64,000 bases of DNA from Paenibacillus foliorum (GCF_013141765.1 NZ_WHOD01000082.1:1-64000), one strand, 5' to 3'. Counted from the stretch's first letter, positions 51,516 through 61,288 are shown. The notes: a model not told the origin generated them from the sequence alone. Program-made: numbers and translations.

Positions 51516-52220
51516 CTACTTCTTCTCACTAAGCATTTCTTCAGGCAGCTCTATTTGTCGTGCCAGCATATCTTCTCTGGTTGCAACCCACTGCTCTCGA
51601 GAAGCACGAATCATAGCCGCGTCCATAATCCGTTTATCATTGATAACTCTGCCGAACCATTTTACCGCATCTTTATAGTTTCTTACCCTACGGTTCAGTT
51701 CACCAATTAAATACATGAGACGCGCATTGTTAAGCTCCCCAGCTTCTGTTTCAAAAACACGCGTATAAGCATCCAAGGCAAACTGCAGAAAACGCAGCTC
51801 CTGCTCCTCTTGTTCACGATAACGGTACAACCAAGCGATATGATGCAGCAGGCCAGCGATTACGCGCCCTTTCTCGTTTCGAATCTGGGCACATACCAGC
51901 GCGAGCTTGTAGGTCTGCATGGCCTCCTCCCAGGAACGCTCATTGCCAAAGTCCTTCTGGACCCAGTTATCCGTAACCTTCTCACGAAACTCCAGTTCTT
52001 GAGCATTAGTGAGCTTGGTGGTTGAATTCTCCGAATCGGCATATCCGCAAAAGGGGCATACGCGAACTACATAATAGTCGGGATTTATTTCCTTGTAGTG
52101 AATGCAGAAATCAGTGTCTGTATGCTTGGCCTTTTTAAAGCTGGGTCTAACTCTCGAGGTTTGGTAAGTAGTCTTGCAAAATATACACTCCACTTTCACA
52201 TGAAATAACGGTTCGACCAT
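51516..52220 (-). CDS. DUF2225 family protein
   Basis: 234 residues after AAGGAAGTG. Two CxxC pairs near the start (VECIFCKTTYQTSRVRPS and VRVCPFCGYADSEN) suggest zinc binding. The rest forms TPR-like helices (EEAMQTYKLALVCAQI, EQELRFLQFALDAYTRVFET, NYKDAVKWFGRVI). Cytosolic; family function unknown. It follows the truncated haemoglobin gene on the same strand with a 41-base gap. Confidence 0.88.
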   Translation of the reverse strand: MVEPLFHVKVECIFCKTTYQTSRVRPSFKKAKHTDTDFCIHYKEINPDYYVVRVCPFCGYADSENSTTKLTNAQELEFREKVTDNWVQKDFGNERSWEEAMQTYKLALVCAQIRNEKGRVIAGLLHHIAWLYRYREQEEQELRFLQFALDAYTRVFETEAGELNNARLMYLIGELNRRVRNYKDAVKWFGRVINDKRIMDAAMIRASREQWVATREDMLARQIELPEEMLSEKK

Positions 52221-52261
52221 TAGCTCACTTCCTTATGATAAAAGTAATTCCATCTCTAGCC

Positions 52262-52654
52262 TTAATTATCCGTATTCACAAAATGATACGCAGGAGCTTG
52301 CAGCCGCTGAAGCAGCAGATTTCTCAATTCAGGCTCTATTCCGATGTTGCTAAGCGCCTGCTCCATGCAGCCAAGCCAAGCGTCAGCACGCTGCGCCGTA
52401 ATCTCAAACGGCATATGGCGGGCCCGCATCATGGGATGTCCATATTGCTGAGAAAATAACGGAGGTCCTCCAAAAAACTGTGTTAAAAACAAATATTGCT
52501 TCTCCATTACTGGATCTATATTTGTGGGAAATAATGGCCCGAGCAATTCATGATCCTGAACCAGCGGGTAAAATGCTTCGACGATGCGGCGGACTGCTTC
52601 CTCCCCACCGATCATTTGGAACAATGTATTCTCATGCTGTGAATTTTCGGACAT
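52262..52654 (-). CDS. Group II truncated haemoglobin
   Basis: 130 residues. NTLFQMIGGEEAVRRIVEAF and YPLVQDHELLGPLF form the start of the 2-on-2 globin fold; Tyr B10 (FYPLV), proximal His F8 (RARHMPFEI) and Trp G8 (ADAWLGCM) are present. Relative of B. subtilis YjbI. It binds O2 or NO; in B. subtilis it is linked to oxidative stress and the YjbH region. No strong ribosome site (GTGAAAAAAAGA). Confidence 0.92.
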   Translation of the reverse strand: MSENSQHENTLFQMIGGEEAVRRIVEAFYPLVQDHELLGPLFPTNIDPVMEKQYLFLTQFFGGPPLFSQQYGHPMMRARHMPFEITAQRADAWLGCMEQALSNIGIEPELRNLLLQRLQAPAYHFVNTDN

Positions 52655-52692
52655 ATCTTTTTTTCACCTAACTTGTGCATATATTTTTGAAA

Positions 52693-52728
52693 CAAAAAGA
52701 TGCTAATGCCTCGGCGATTAGCATCTTC
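52693..52728 (-). terminator. Terminator of the 29-codon gene
   Basis: AAGATGCTAAT (52697-52707) pairs with ATTAGCATCTT (52717-52727), with the T run on the minus-strand side. Confidence 0.85.
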
Positions 52729-52760
52729 TAATTAGTGAAACAAACCTACAAGCTTGCTTC

Positions 52761-52850
52761 TTACAAATCCTCCTCGCCGGAGGTCATCAATGTTTCCTTA
52801 ATTACATATACGAACGCACATACGAGAATCCCAGCAATTACACCCATCAC
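52761..52850 (-). CDS. 29-residue membrane peptide
   Basis: GTG 52850 (or ATG 52847) follows AGGAG by nine bases (12 for the ATG). The peptide has one hydrophobic helix (MGVIAGILVCAFVYVI) and a charged tail KETLMTSGEEDL. Its own hairpin terminator is 33 bases downstream, so it forms a complete monocistronic unit. No family recognised; small respiratory or signalling subunits of this size exist, but no assignment is made. Confidence 0.55.
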   Translation of the reverse strand: MMGVIAGILVCAFVYVIKETLMTSGEEDL

Positions 52851-53069
52851 GAGGATCAACTCCTATTCTCATATTGGTACTATTGTACCATAATCATTCT
52901 GATAATTCAGCAAATTTACGGCAATACGCTATTTTTTTATGCCTGTTCGTCCTACTTCGTCAGGCATGTCTATATAGCCTTGTACATATAGTTACGAATG
53001 AGGCTTTAAAGCCTTGAAAAGATTCAGGACGGTCTCAAGCCCTGCTCATGAACTCTCAGGAGGACACCC

Positions 53070-54326
53070 ATGCTATTAAAAAAGTTTCCAACCGTATATG
53101 CAATCGCCTTTGTTGGTCTCGGGTTATTAAGCTTGATGTTATTCTTCCCAACAGAATCATTCCATGCATCGCTAAAGGGGCTTTCCATATGGTGGGAGGT
53201 GTTGTTTCCAGCCCTTTTTCCCTTTTTCGTTATTTCCGAAATGATGCTAGGTGTCGGTCTTGTCCATTTCTTTGGCACACTGCTCGATCCGATGATGCGT
53301 CCTGTGTTTCGGATTCCCGGAATCGGCGGCTTTGTTATGGCGATGGGGTTCGCCGCGGGCTATCCCGTAGCTGCCAAGCTTACGTCTCAGCTCTGGGAAC
53401 AGCGGCTCATCAATCGTGAGGAAGGCGAACGCCTCGTCGCATTCACTACTTCCTCCGATCCTATCTTTCTGATCGGAGCCGTATCTTTAGGCTTTTTCCA
53501 CGATGCCAGCTTAGCCGGGATTTTAGCCGCCGCTCACTATGGAACAGCGGTACTGCTAGGCTTACTGATGCGATTCCATGGAGGAAAGAGCGCCGTCATG
53601 ACCCCGGAACCACTCCCGATCATGCAGAAGGGGAACAAAGCTTCTCGTAGCATTTTGATCCGAGCATTCGATGCGATGCACACAGCCCGTATGCTGGATG
53701 GTAGGTCATTGGACGAAATGCTGCAGCAGGCAGTGCGAACAGGGCTGCAGCTTAATTTAGTCGTAGGAGGGCTCGTAGTATTCTTCTCTGTTGTGATGGA
53801 GGTTATGACTTCCGCGCATATTATGAGTATTTTTTACATAGGCATTAATTCGGTGCTGCAGTTGTTTAACGTGCCAATTGAGCTATCGAAAGCAGTTGCT
53901 AATGGTATATTCGAAGTGACTCTGGGGGCCAAAGCTGCTGGAGGGGCTGGTGCCCATATCGACCTCGTGTTCAAAACAGCAATCGCCGCTTTTGTCCTAT
54001 CATGGGCTGGTTTATCTGTACATGCACAAATCGTCAGCCTGCTGCATCATACCAATCTGCGCTACCTCCCCTTCATTACAGCACGATTGCTTCACGGGTT
54101 GATGGCCTCGACTGCGGTGTTCATCCTGTGGGAGCCTATGCAGCCCTATCGGGCTACTGTAGCAGCTTTCATCCCCCAAATAGACGTTACATCACCAGTA
54201 TCCACCTTGTGGCGTTATACGATTCCCTGGGGGATCGCTTCGTTTGCCGGGGCATTCATTGTATTGGCACTTTTATATCTTTTGCATGTCATCGTGAAGC
54301 AATGTATGAAGCCGTTGGGTAAATAG
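53070..54326 (+). CDS. ylbJ: Sporulation integral membrane protein YlbJ
   Basis: 418 residues behind AGGAGGACACCC. Eight or more membrane helices; WWEVLFPALFPFFVISEMML and GFVMAMGFAAGYPVAAKLTS are characteristic of YlbJ, a sigma-E-expressed protein needed for spore cortex formation. It is followed 49 bases later by a glucan phosphorylase gene on the same strand. Confidence 0.93.
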   Translation: MLLKKFPTVYAIAFVGLGLLSLMLFFPTESFHASLKGLSIWWEVLFPALFPFFVISEMMLGVGLVHFFGTLLDPMMRPVFRIPGIGGFVMAMGFAAGYPVAAKLTSQLWEQRLINREEGERLVAFTTSSDPIFLIGAVSLGFFHDASLAGILAAAHYGTAVLLGLLMRFHGGKSAVMTPEPLPIMQKGNKASRSILIRAFDAMHTARMLDGRSLDEMLQQAVRTGLQLNLVVGGLVVFFSVVMEVMTSAHIMSIFYIGINSVLQLFNVPIELSKAVANGIFEVTLGAKAAGGAGAHIDLVFKTAIAAFVLSWAGLSVHAQIVSLLHHTNLRYLPFITARLLHGLMASTAVFILWEPMQPYRATVAAFIPQIDVTSPVSTLWRYTIPWGIASFAGAFIVLALLYLLHVIVKQCMKPLGK

Positions 54327-54375
54327 GATAATAAGAACCAAAAGATTATTCCAAAAGGTTGGTGGAACAAAAACC

Positions 54376-56931
54376 ATGACTACCATGTTTTCTTATCGAA
54401 ATATGAAGCTGCCGCAGACCATTGAACGATTGCCGGAACTGGCATACAACATGTGGTTCAGTTGGAATGATGACGCCTTGGAATTGTTCAGCAAAATCAA
54501 CAGAGAGCTGTGGGATCAGTTTCTCCACAATCCTGTCCGGATGTTAGCTGAAACCCACCCTGATGTATGGGAGCCTCTGAGCAAGGATACTGCTTTCGTA
54601 AAGCAGTATGAGAAGGTCATCCAGCAGTGGGATGAATACTGCAGCGGAACAACATGGTTTCAAAGGACTTATCCCGAATTTCTTAACCATCAAATTGCTT
54701 ATTTCTCAGCGGAGTTCGGCTTTCATGAGTCTCTGCCCATCTATTCGGGCGGGCTTGGCGTGCTTGCCGGTGACCATTGTAAGTCTGCCAGTGATTTAGG
54801 CATCCCTCTGGTTGGCATTGGCCTTTTATACAAAAAGGGATACTTTAATCAAAAGATTAACAAGGAAGGCCAACAGCTAGCCGAAGCTGTCAGCTATGAT
54901 TTCTCCAAGCTTCCGATCCTTCCCGCCTTAGATGGCCAGGGACAAGAATTAATCGTGCCCATCCAGCTGGCAGACCGCACGGTACAGCTGAAAATCTGGC
55001 AGGTGCAGGTGGGGCTCGTCAGTCTCTACTTAATGGACGCCGATATTGAAGGAAACAGCCAATGGGATCGCGATTTGACGGCCCAGCTGTACGGCGGCAA
55101 TCAAGATATCCGCATTGCACAAGAGATTCTGCTCGGTATGGGCGGAGTCAAGGCTCTACGAGCTCTGGGTGTGACAACGGCCGTTTATCATATTAATGAA
55201 GGTCATGCGGCCTTTCAGGCCTTTGAACGGATAAAGGAACAGCTGGATGCAGGCCTGCCATTCCATATAGCGGTGGAAGTGATCCGCGCCAGCTCAGTCT
55301 TTACAACCCATACCCCTGTTCCAGCTGGTCACGACGCGTTTCCAATGCCCATGGTGGAGCATTATTGCAGTGCGTTACTGTCAAGATGGGGCGAGCACAA
55401 GCAAGCATGGACTCAGCTTGGACTGGATCCAAGTAAGCAGCTGTTTAATATGACCAATTTGGCGCTTAACACCTCGGCCCTGCGCAATGGCGTGAGCAAA
55501 CTGCACGGTCAAGTATCACGAGAAATGTTCCGTTCATTCCATGGAAACATTGCTGCCAATGAGGTGCCTATCGCTCATATTACGAATGGTGTTCATATGA
55601 ACACTTGGCTGGCTCCTGAGCTTAAAGAGCTTTACAACCGATTTCTTCCCGGGACATGGGCAACGAATCAAACTAATGAAGATGCGTGGAAGCTGCTGGA
55701 TATCATTCCAGTAGAATCTCTATGGGAGGTCCACACCCATCTGAAGGAGAAGCTAATCCGCTACGTCCGTTCCAACCTTCGCGAACACCGCTGCAGAAAC
55801 GATATGCCGGCCGATAAAGTGGAAGAAGTGCGAAGTTACTTATCCGCTAAAGCACTAACAATTGGCTTCGCCCGACGGTTTGCCACTTATAAAAGGGCTA
55901 ACCTGGTATTCAATGATCTGAATCGTTTGGACCGGCTCGTTAACAGCACCGATCGGCCTGTGCAATTCCTATTCGCCGGCAAAGCTCACCCTGCTGACCT
56001 TCCCGGTCAGGAGATGATTCGTGAGATTTATCGAATTTCCCAGATGGATCGTTTCCGCGGTAAAATCGTTTTACTAGAAAATTATGATATGAATATGGCA
56101 CGGTATCTGGTCCAAGGAGTAGATGTCTGGCTAAATAACCCACGTCGTCCTTATGAAGCAAGTGGCACAAGCGGTCAGAAAGCTGCAATGAATGGGGTCA
56201 TTAATTTTAGCGTTCTGGATGGATGGTGGGAGGAAGGCTACGACGGAACTAATGGTTGGAGCATTGAAGGAAACAGTGGCGCTGACGGGGATATTCAAGC
56301 ACGCGAAAATACAGAGTCCATATACCGACTGCTCGAGCAAGAGATCGTCCCACTCTATTACAATCAGGGTAAGCTGCCAGCACAGTGGGTGTCGCGCATG
56401 AAACGTTCGATCGGGACGCTTGCTCCTGTTTATAACACAGATCGAATGGTTATGGAGTACACCAACACAACCTATATTCCAACCATAAAACGAACGATGT
56501 CTCTTGTCGCTAACCAATATGATCTGGCTACCAAGGTCGCCGACTATAAGAATTTTATCAAAGCGAACTGGCACTTTGTTAAATTTTTGGAGGTTAATGA
56601 TGGTTCGGTAAAAAGACCCCTTAATTCTACTGACCGAATACCCGAATTAAGTCAGTTAACCAAGGAAATCACTTCTACCCTTAAATTCGGACCGATCTGG
56701 TATAAAGATACAGTTGTAGAACTTCTCTATTATGTAGAGCAGCCCAATCATCAGTGGCAGCAGGTTACGGTTACCATGAATGCTGTGAAGGAGCTTGATA
56801 ACCGTGTTGTACAATACAGTGCTACCGTCCCTGCCCATCTACGTCATGGGTCCCATTTCTCACTCCGCGTCCGGCCAGTCAGTCCAAATTTCGCTACATC
56901 CTTTGAAATGCCAATCGTAACTACTTTTTAA
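54376..56931 (+). CDS. glgP: Alpha-glucan phosphorylase (GT35, DUF3417 type)
   Basis: 851 residues. The N-terminal DUF3417 domain (about 10-110; LPQTIERLPELAYNMWFSWN) marks the bacterial alternative glycogen/maltodextrin phosphorylase form. The PLP lysine is about residue 602 in SGTSGQKAAMNGVINF, and IYSGGLGVLAGDHCKSASDL lies near residue 120. It releases glucose-1-phosphate from alpha-1,4-glucans. No other glg gene is adjacent. Confidence 0.93.
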   Translation: MTTMFSYRNMKLPQTIERLPELAYNMWFSWNDDALELFSKINRELWDQFLHNPVRMLAETHPDVWEPLSKDTAFVKQYEKVIQQWDEYCSGTTWFQRTYPEFLNHQIAYFSAEFGFHESLPIYSGGLGVLAGDHCKSASDLGIPLVGIGLLYKKGYFNQKINKEGQQLAEAVSYDFSKLPILPALDGQGQELIVPIQLADRTVQLKIWQVQVGLVSLYLMDADIEGNSQWDRDLTAQLYGGNQDIRIAQEILLGMGGVKALRALGVTTAVYHINEGHAAFQAFERIKEQLDAGLPFHIAVEVIRASSVFTTHTPVPAGHDAFPMPMVEHYCSALLSRWGEHKQAWTQLGLDPSKQLFNMTNLALNTSALRNGVSKLHGQVSREMFRSFHGNIAANEVPIAHITNGVHMNTWLAPELKELYNRFLPGTWATNQTNEDAWKLLDIIPVESLWEVHTHLKEKLIRYVRSNLREHRCRNDMPADKVEEVRSYLSAKALTIGFARRFATYKRANLVFNDLNRLDRLVNSTDRPVQFLFAGKAHPADLPGQEMIREIYRISQMDRFRGKIVLLENYDMNMARYLVQGVDVWLNNPRRPYEASGTSGQKAAMNGVINFSVLDGWWEEGYDGTNGWSIEGNSGADGDIQARENTESIYRLLEQEIVPLYYNQGKLPAQWVSRMKRSIGTLAPVYNTDRMVMEYTNTTYIPTIKRTMSLVANQYDLATKVADYKNFIKANWHFVKFLEVNDGSVKRPLNSTDRIPELSQLTKEITSTLKFGPIWYKDTVVELLYYVEQPNHQWQQVTVTMNAVKELDNRVVQYSATVPAHLRHGSHFSLRVRPVSPNFATSFEMPIVTTF

Positions 56932-56938
56932 AAACCGT

Positions 56939-56992
56939 CAGCAAATCGCTCCCTGTACAGCCAATAAGGCTGTTAGGGGGTATTTTTGCTGT
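56939..56992 (+). terminator. Terminator after glgP
   Basis: AGCAAA...CCCT-gtac-AGCC-aataa-GGCT-gtt-AGGG...TTTTTGCT forms a nested hairpin with T tract starting near 56983. Confidence 0.7.
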
Positions 56993-57102
56993 TATAATGT
57001 CCTGCTATTGTTGTGTTATTGGGAAATATTTATTATGATGGAGTTAATATTATTGTCTAATGATATCGAAGACGCAAAAGCAATGCTTAGGAGGATTCCC
57101 CC

Positions 57103-57930
57103 TTGAAATATAACGTTGTACATCGCGGTGACGATATATCTATCCAATTGATGCAAACCTTCCACCGCCTCGTTCAGCAGCACGGCTTGATTCTAGAGGA
57201 GGAAGCCCCGGATATCGTGCTTTCTATCGGCGGTGACGGGACATTGCTTCACGCTTTTCATCAATATAAAGAACAGCTGGACACCGTCGCTTTTGTCGGC
57301 ATCCATACCGGTCGGCTCGGATTTTTTACCGATTGGAAGCCTGATGAAGTAGAATTGCTGGCTGATATGATGGGAGAAAGCGCAGCGGTTAACGACCTGC
57401 GGGTTGTAAAATATCCGTTGGTTGAGATTCAAATTACAACAGCACAAGGAATCGAAACGCAGCTGGCTCTCAATGAGTTTACTTTAAAAGGCGTCGACGC
57501 TACCTTGGTGGCCAAGCTTCACATTAATGACGAGCTGCTGGAAACATTCCGCGGCGACGGCATCTGTATCTCCACACCTATGGGCAGCACAGCTTACAAC
57601 AAAAGCTTGGGTGGAGCTATCGTCCATCCTTCTCTTGATGCCATTCAGATAGCCGAGATTGCTTCAATCAATAACCGCGTATTCCGTACTTTGGGATCGC
57701 CGATTATATTGCCCAAACATCATCATTGCGATATTTATCCAAGAGCTAATCAAAATATATTGCTATCCCTTGATCATGTTTACTTACAGCGTAACGACAT
57801 CTTGTCGATTAGAAGTATGGTAGCCGCCGGAAAGAAGGTTAAGTTCGCCCGTTTTCGCCAGTTTCCTTTTTGGAACCGGGTACGTGAAGCATTCATCGGC
57901 TACGAACCGATTAACGAAAACAGATCCTGA
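57103..57930 (+). CDS. nadK: NAD kinase
   Basis: 275 residues from TTG 57103 behind TTAGGAGGATTCCCCC. GGDGT (about 43, in SIGGDGTLLHAFHQY), the NE/D motif (LALNEFTLKG) and GSTAYNKSLGGAI are the substrate-binding motifs. It phosphorylates NAD to NADP using ATP or polyphosphate. B. subtilis ppnKA (yjbN) is near yjbI; the truncated haemoglobin lies 4.5 kb upstream here. Confidence 0.95.
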   Translation: MKYNVVHRGDDISIQLMQTFHRLVQQHGLILEEEAPDIVLSIGGDGTLLHAFHQYKEQLDTVAFVGIHTGRLGFFTDWKPDEVELLADMMGESAAVNDLRVVKYPLVEIQITTAQGIETQLALNEFTLKGVDATLVAKLHINDELLETFRGDGICISTPMGSTAYNKSLGGAIVHPSLDAIQIAEIASINNRVFRTLGSPIILPKHHHCDIYPRANQNILLSLDHVYLQRNDILSIRSMVAAGKKVKFARFRQFPFWNRVREAFIGYEPINENRS

Positions 57931-57956
57931 CAATAGTCGGGGTCTTCTTTTTTTTG
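57925..57956. terminator. Terminator between nadK and the siderophore operon
   Basis: GATCCtGAC-aata-GTCgGGgTC followed by TTCTTTTTTTT, between converging genes. Confidence 0.6.
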
Positions 57957-57977
57957 ATTACATAGCTGCCTCTCCCT

Positions 57978-59000
57978 CTACCTTCGGGTTAGCAGATACA
58001 GAAAGTAAGGAGCACCGATACCAGCCGTCACAATGCCAACGGGAATTTCAACAGGCTGAGCAATAACCCTTCCTATCGTATCTGACAAAAGAACAAGAAT
58101 AGCGCCAATCATTGCCGAGGCCGGGAGCATTACCTTGTAATCTCGTCCTAGTATTTGAATCGCCAGGTGGGGAGCAATGAGTCCGACGAAACCAATGCTT
58201 CCGGCAACTGCTACACAAGAGCCAGCCAAACCAACTGCTATCGCCATTAGAACGATTCTTTCCCGCTGAACGGAAACGCCTACCCCTTGGGCAATTTCCT
58301 CCCCCATAAACAGCAAATTGATTCGGTGAGACTTATATACAGCTACTGGAAGGAGTACGACGATCCAGACTAGCACAGCTAACACATACTTCCAATTAGT
58401 CCCCCATATGCTGCCTGATAACCATATTTTCACAAAATCATAATTATAGGCATTCATCCGATAGGTCAAAAACAACATACCCGCACTTATGCCTGCACCT
58501 GCCGCTATACCAACCAGCAGTAAACGAACCGGCAGCAGCTTGCCGTCTTTATACGCCAATGTAAAAACAAGCAGCGCTGCTGCCGCCGCCCCCACAAAAG
58601 CTGCAATAGGCAGCATGTAGACAGGTGCGAACTGGATCTTCCCATAAAAATAAGCGATATATACGACAACGGCTAACCCTGCCCCAGCGTTAATGCCAAG
58701 TATACCCGGATCGGCCAAGCCGTTCTGCGAAACTCCTTGCATAATTGCTCCCGTAACGGCAAACCCCATTCCTACAAGAATGGCAACCGTTATCCGAGGC
58801 AGCCTGATGTCAACCAGCACAATGGAGGAGGGCCCGCTCTCGATACCGAGAAGAGTTTGAATCACTTCTACAGGGGTGAGCCGGATCAAACCGGAGTTCA
58901 AGCTAATCAACACAGCAGCCACGAAACATATCGCAAGCAGCAGAAATTTACTCGTAATCGTTTTCGTATAATTCCGCTTAAGTCTAATGTCCGTTTTCAT
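57978..59000 (-). CDS. Iron-siderophore ABC permease (FecCD family), second subunit
   Basis: 340 residues. About ten membrane helices; GAIMQGVSQNGLADPGILGI and GSIGFVGLIAPHLAIQILG are the FecCD/BtuC signatures that contact the ATPase. The start overlaps the preceding permease stop by four bases. It forms a heterodimeric channel with the 58997 product. Confidence 0.93.
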   Translation of the reverse strand: MKTDIRLKRNYTKTITSKFLLLAICFVAAVLISLNSGLIRLTPVEVIQTLLGIESGPSSIVLVDIRLPRITVAILVGMGFAVTGAIMQGVSQNGLADPGILGINAGAGLAVVVYIAYFYGKIQFAPVYMLPIAAFVGAAAAALLVFTLAYKDGKLLPVRLLLVGIAAGAGISAGMLFLTYRMNAYNYDFVKIWLSGSIWGTNWKYVLAVLVWIVVLLPVAVYKSHRINLLFMGEEIAQGVGVSVQRERIVLMAIAVGLAGSCVAVAGSIGFVGLIAPHLAIQILGRDYKVMLPASAMIGAILVLLSDTIGRVIAQPVEIPVGIVTAGIGAPYFLYLLTRR

Positions 59001-60073
59001 AGATTTGCTTTGCCATCCTTTCGAGCCAAATACAGAAAAAAAGGCACCCCAAGCAGAGCCGTTATAATACCAACCGGTGTCTCCTGAGGAGGATTGACCA
59101 ACCGTGCAACGGTATCAGCCGTTAATAATAGCCAGCCTCCGAATAGGCCCGAGCAAGGAATGACCCAGCGGTAATCCACACCGATCAGAAAACGAGTAAG
59201 ATGTGGAATAATGAGCCCAATGAAGCCTATCGGTCCTGCTACAGCAACAGCAGCGCCTGTAAGAGCGAACACAGTAAGCGCCCCAAAGAGTTTTACCCGT
59301 TTCACTCGTTGACCTAAGCCTGCCGCAACCTCGTCACCCAAGCCAAGCAAATTTATATTTTTGGATATAATGAGTGCGAGCAGAATACCCGCTATTGCCC
59401 ATGGGAGAACAGATAGCACATCAATCCATTTCACTCCGGCTATTCCTGCAGCGTACCAGTACATAACCTCTTGAGCGATGCCAAAATATATTTGGATCCC
59501 CTCGGATAATGAAGCCAGGAGCGCACTAACTGCCGCACCTGCTAATGCCAGCTTTACATGTGAATAGTGTTGAGCAGCCTTATAAGATGCAAGAACACCA
59601 ATCCCATAAACCGTTAAAGTGCCCAAAGCGGCTCCGAGGAAGGAAACGCCTATCATCTGGTGGTAAGAGAGCTGTGGATAGAAAGCAAAAGCAAGTACAA
59701 TCCCAAAACGAGCGCCAGAGGATACACCCAGAAGACTCGGGCTTGCAAGAGGATTGCGAGTCATCCCCTGCATGATTGCACCGGATATGGCAAAGCACGC
59801 TCCTACAATTACAGCAGTCAATGCCCTGGGAAGCCGTACCGCCATCACGGTATAATGCTGAACCTGTGATTCATTATAATGCAGCAGAGCTTCAATAACC
59901 GTATGGAGGCGAATATCGGCGGCTCCCGTAGTTACAAACAGCAGGATACCCGCTATTATTCCAACGCTTAATAGCAAAATAAGAAAAGAAGGTCTTAGCC
60001 TTCTTTTCTTTGCTTCGGTAACGGCTGCTTTCCCAGAGCCTTTACTCACACTAAGGCTTGAGTCCGAGATCAT
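58997..60073 (-). CDS. Iron-siderophore ABC permease (FecCD family), first subunit
   Basis: 358 residues; a charged N-terminus of about 25 residues, then about ten helices. GAIMQGMTRNPLASPSLLGV and GPIGFIGLIIPHLTRFLIG are the family signatures. Overlaps the binding-protein stop (ATGA) at 60070-60073. Order binding protein, permease, permease matches the YfmCDE group in B. subtilis. Confidence 0.93.
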   Translation of the reverse strand: MISDSSLSVSKGSGKAAVTEAKKRRLRPSFLILLLSVGIIAGILLFVTTGAADIRLHTVIEALLHYNESQVQHYTVMAVRLPRALTAVIVGACFAISGAIMQGMTRNPLASPSLLGVSSGARFGIVLAFAFYPQLSYHQMIGVSFLGAALGTLTVYGIGVLASYKAAQHYSHVKLALAGAAVSALLASLSEGIQIYFGIAQEVMYWYAAGIAGVKWIDVLSVLPWAIAGILLALIISKNINLLGLGDEVAAGLGQRVKRVKLFGALTVFALTGAAVAVAGPIGFIGLIIPHLTRFLIGVDYRWVIPCSGLFGGWLLLTADTVARLVNPPQETPVGIITALLGVPFFLYLARKDGKANL

Positions 60074-61077
60074 GAGCCCAGCAGTTCCTTTTTAATCTCG
60101 TCTACAAATACGTTGTACATGATTAAACCGAACCCCGTTTTCGTCCCTCTAATAGGTTTCATATACATGTGCTGATTTTTTACAGCCTTCAAATTTTTCC
60201 ATAAAGGTGTCGCGATAGCTTCTTTCATCTTAGCCTCATAGTCAGGTACGTTCGTATCCAGCAGGAAGATGTGGTCGGGGTTGATTTCCGGTAATTTCTC
60301 AATGGCCAGCTTTATTTCTCCGTCCTCTTCAGGCAAACCAGCCGGATACTTGAGTCCTAATTGCTCGTAGGCGATTTTGCCTAGAGGGCTTTTGCTCCCC
60401 ATTACGCGGGTATCCTTATCTGTAACCTTGAAGAAAACAACTGTCTCGTTCCCTATCTTAGCAGCCAGCTTTTCCTTCAGGCCTTTGGTTTTCGTATCAA
60501 ACTCCTGCAGCTTTTCTTTGGCTAATGAACCCTTGCCGACGGCTTCCCCAACACTTAGAAATACTTTGGTCCAATCGCCCTCCATGTCTTTGGTGGAGTA
60601 TATGAGGGTTGGAGCCATTTTGGACAGTGCCTCATAGGGCTTGGAATGATTCTTTTCTTCACCAAAGATCAGCTCAGGCTTCAATTGGAGCACTTTTTCC
60701 AGATTGGGGGCAGACGACTGACCTACCGATTCCGTCCCCTTCAACAGGGCTGCTGTATAAGGCTCAAAATCCCCTGCTTCACGCACAACAGAGCCTACCG
60801 GACGAATTCCCAATGCCAATAAATGGTCGGCAAAATGAGGGGTTAAAGCTACAACGCGTTCGACCTTCTCCGGTACCACCGTTTGCCCCAAGGCATGTGT
60901 GATGGTTTTCTTCTCTGCAGGAGCCGCGGCTGGTGCAGCTGCGGACCCTGTTTCTGTCTTCTTGGCTGTTGTTGCCGGTTCTGTCACTGCATTCGGCTTG
61001 GAGCTGCATGCGCTTACTGCAATGGAGAATATCAGGATCATACATAAGGAAATAAGCGTTCTCTTTTTAAGAAACAT
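60070..61077 (-). CDS. Iron-siderophore binding lipoprotein (FecB/YfmC-like)
   Basis: 335 residues from ATG 61077, seven bases after AAGGGG; ATG 61083 nearly touches that site. Lipobox IAVSACSSKP (Cys about 24) follows a signal peptide, then a Thr/Ala-rich linker and a class III substrate-binding domain (VERVVALTPHFADHLLALGI; LQLKPELIFGEEKNHSKPYE). It captures a ferric chelate outside the membrane. First gene of a Fur-box-controlled operon that lacks its own ATPase gene. Confidence 0.92.
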   Translation of the reverse strand: MFLKKRTLISLCMILIFSIAVSACSSKPNAVTEPATTAKKTETGSAAAPAAAPAEKKTITHALGQTVVPEKVERVVALTPHFADHLLALGIRPVGSVVREAGDFEPYTAALLKGTESVGQSSAPNLEKVLQLKPELIFGEEKNHSKPYEALSKMAPTLIYSTKDMEGDWTKVFLSVGEAVGKGSLAKEKLQEFDTKTKGLKEKLAAKIGNETVVFFKVTDKDTRVMGSKSPLGKIAYEQLGLKYPAGLPEEDGEIKLAIEKLPEINPDHIFLLDTNVPDYEAKMKEAIATPLWKNLKAVKNQHMYMKPIRGTKTGFGLIMYNVFVDEIKKELLGS

Positions 61078-61110
61078 AAACATACCCCTTTAATTATAAT
61101 TGATTTACAT

Positions 61111-61125
61111 TGATAATGATTATCA
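61111..61125 (-). promoter_or_regulatory. Fur box
   Basis: TGATAATGATTATCA is a perfect 7-1-7 Fur repeat placed directly downstream of the -10 of the siderophore operon, about 35 bases ahead of the start codon. Confidence 0.9.
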
Positions 61126-61133
61126 TTATTAGT

Positions 61134-61163
61134 AGTATATGATTGAAAGCCAATTAATGTCAA
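61134..61163 (-). promoter_or_regulatory. Sigma-A promoter of the siderophore operon
   Basis: On the minus strand TTGACA (61158-61163) and TATACT (61134-61139) are 18 bases apart, just upstream of the Fur box. Confidence 0.75.
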
Positions 61164-61253
61164 GACTTATTCCTATGAACCTTCAAAAAATAAGCCTTGT
61201 GCAACTTGGAATGCGCGTCAGAGATTCGCTAGGAATGAAGAATTTAGGAACAA

Positions 61254-61288
61254 CAAAAAAACTTACACCTATGTAAGCGTATAAGTTT
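61254..61288 (-). terminator. Terminator after the yutD-like gene
   Basis: On the minus strand AACTTATAC pairs with GTGTAAGTT with one mismatch, followed by TTTTTTG. Confidence 0.65.
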
